From Nitrososphaerota archaeon (GTDB lineage Archaea > Thermoproteota > Nitrososphaeria > Nitrososphaerales > JACQRY01), in contig JACQRY010000097.1 of assembly GCA_016206275.1 (NCBI GenBank), positions 1 to 5,498 of the forward strand: 5,498 nucleotides of DNA. Direction: 5' to 3'. Numbering within the stretch: the stretch's first letter is position 1; each line of letters begins with the position of its first letter. Below, piece by piece: positions 5,285 through 5,498 of the stretch. The notes below the pieces were generated by a model. That model was given only the letters and a program-made list of their open reading frames with translations. It searched no databases and was not told where the DNA came from. Position numbers and translations under genes: made by a program.

Positions 5285-5498
5285 CTACGCCTCCGATGTT
5301 ACAGTTAAGGACAGCTCGCTTTTGCCGAGAGGCATCACAATATCAACAGGTAGCTCCGTTGATGAGCCTTCTATAGAGAGGGTTACCATGGCTGGGCGAG
5401 TAGCAGTTCCAGCCTTGAGATCGTCAACGGTGCCTATCAAACCTGCTTTTTCTCCTCTAATCGCTAAGGCTTGACCACCCTTCTCCAACCTGTAGGAA
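5285..5498 (-). CDS. rps4e: 30S ribosomal protein eS4 (S4e), C-terminal part
   Basis: eS4 is a small-subunit protein of archaea and eukaryotes, unrelated to bacterial S4. Only the last 70 complete codons and the TAG stop are inside the window; the start lies beyond the right edge. The visible piece reads like the KOW-type C-terminal domain: LEKGGQALAIRGEKAGLIGT corresponds to the usual 'GxxxxVTGGRNxGRxG' stretch, and ELPVDIVMPLGKSELSL corresponds to the usual ending 'VFVVGKxxPxISL'. Similarity within this fragment is moderate, and the gene name leans partly on position, because eS4 directly precedes uL5 in archaeal clusters. Another KOW protein such as uL24 is less likely, since it normally lies one gene further upstream. 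TTG or GTG codons inside this fragment are not starts. Confidence 0.85.
   Translation of the reverse strand, partial: SYRLEKGGQALAIRGEKAGLIGTVDDLKAGTATRPAMVTLSIEGSSTELPVDIVMPLGKSELSLTVTSEA
5290..5294 (-). promoter_or_regulatory. Ribosome-binding site supporting the uL5 TTG start
   Basis: The minus strand reads GGAGG, inside the final codons of eS4 and 9 bases before TTG 5280. No comparable site was noticed at a useful distance before the in-frame ATG at 5244, so it favours the TTG. Confidence 0.7.

Overview
The window is a single stretch of archaeal ribosomal-protein operon, read entirely from the minus strand (right to left in window coordinates). It matches the conserved archaeal 'spc' cluster and runs in the order eS4 (C-terminal end only) - uL5 - uS14 - uS8 - uL6 - eL32 - eL19 - uL18 - uS5 - uL30 - uL15 - SecY (N-terminal part only). 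Ten genes are complete and two are cut by the window edges.

The organism is an archaeon. eS4, eL32 and eL19 are shared with eukaryotes and absent from bacteria. uL30 has the long archaeal form (158 residues), and uS5 carries the archaeal/eukaryotic CGSWECxCG segment. SecY has the archaeal IGPIVTAGIIMQLL signature. The readable ribosome-binding sites match the usual archaeal 16S tail (GGAGGTG, AAGGTGAT). A TACK-type lineage is possible, because the uS14 segment reads 'LIQMYGLNLCRQCFRE' with Gln where I recall euryarchaeal proteins having Arg. That rests on memory only and no lineage should be read as established.

The layout is extremely compact. Intergenic gaps are 2, 4, 4, 7 and 17 bases. 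The other junctions overlap by 4 (ATGA), 4 (GTGA), 8, 11, 14 and about 23 bases. No gene-free stretch approaches 300 bases, and no promoter, terminator, repeat array, RNA gene or mobile element is visible. Most ribosome-binding sites lie inside the end of the preceding gene, which suggests one transcript with coupled translation.

Four or five genes appear to start with non-ATG codons: uL5 TTG, uS14 GTG or TTG, uL18 GTG, uS5 GTG, and possibly eL32 GTG. The functional theme is uniform. Nine complete or partial products join the large subunit or small subunit around the central protuberance, the 5S rRNA and the decoding region, and the operon then runs into the membrane channel that receives secreted proteins. 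I see no hidden novel system. The points worth a second look are the long basic extension on eL32, the multi-start eL32/uL6 overlap, the start-codon choices and a somewhat divergent uL18.
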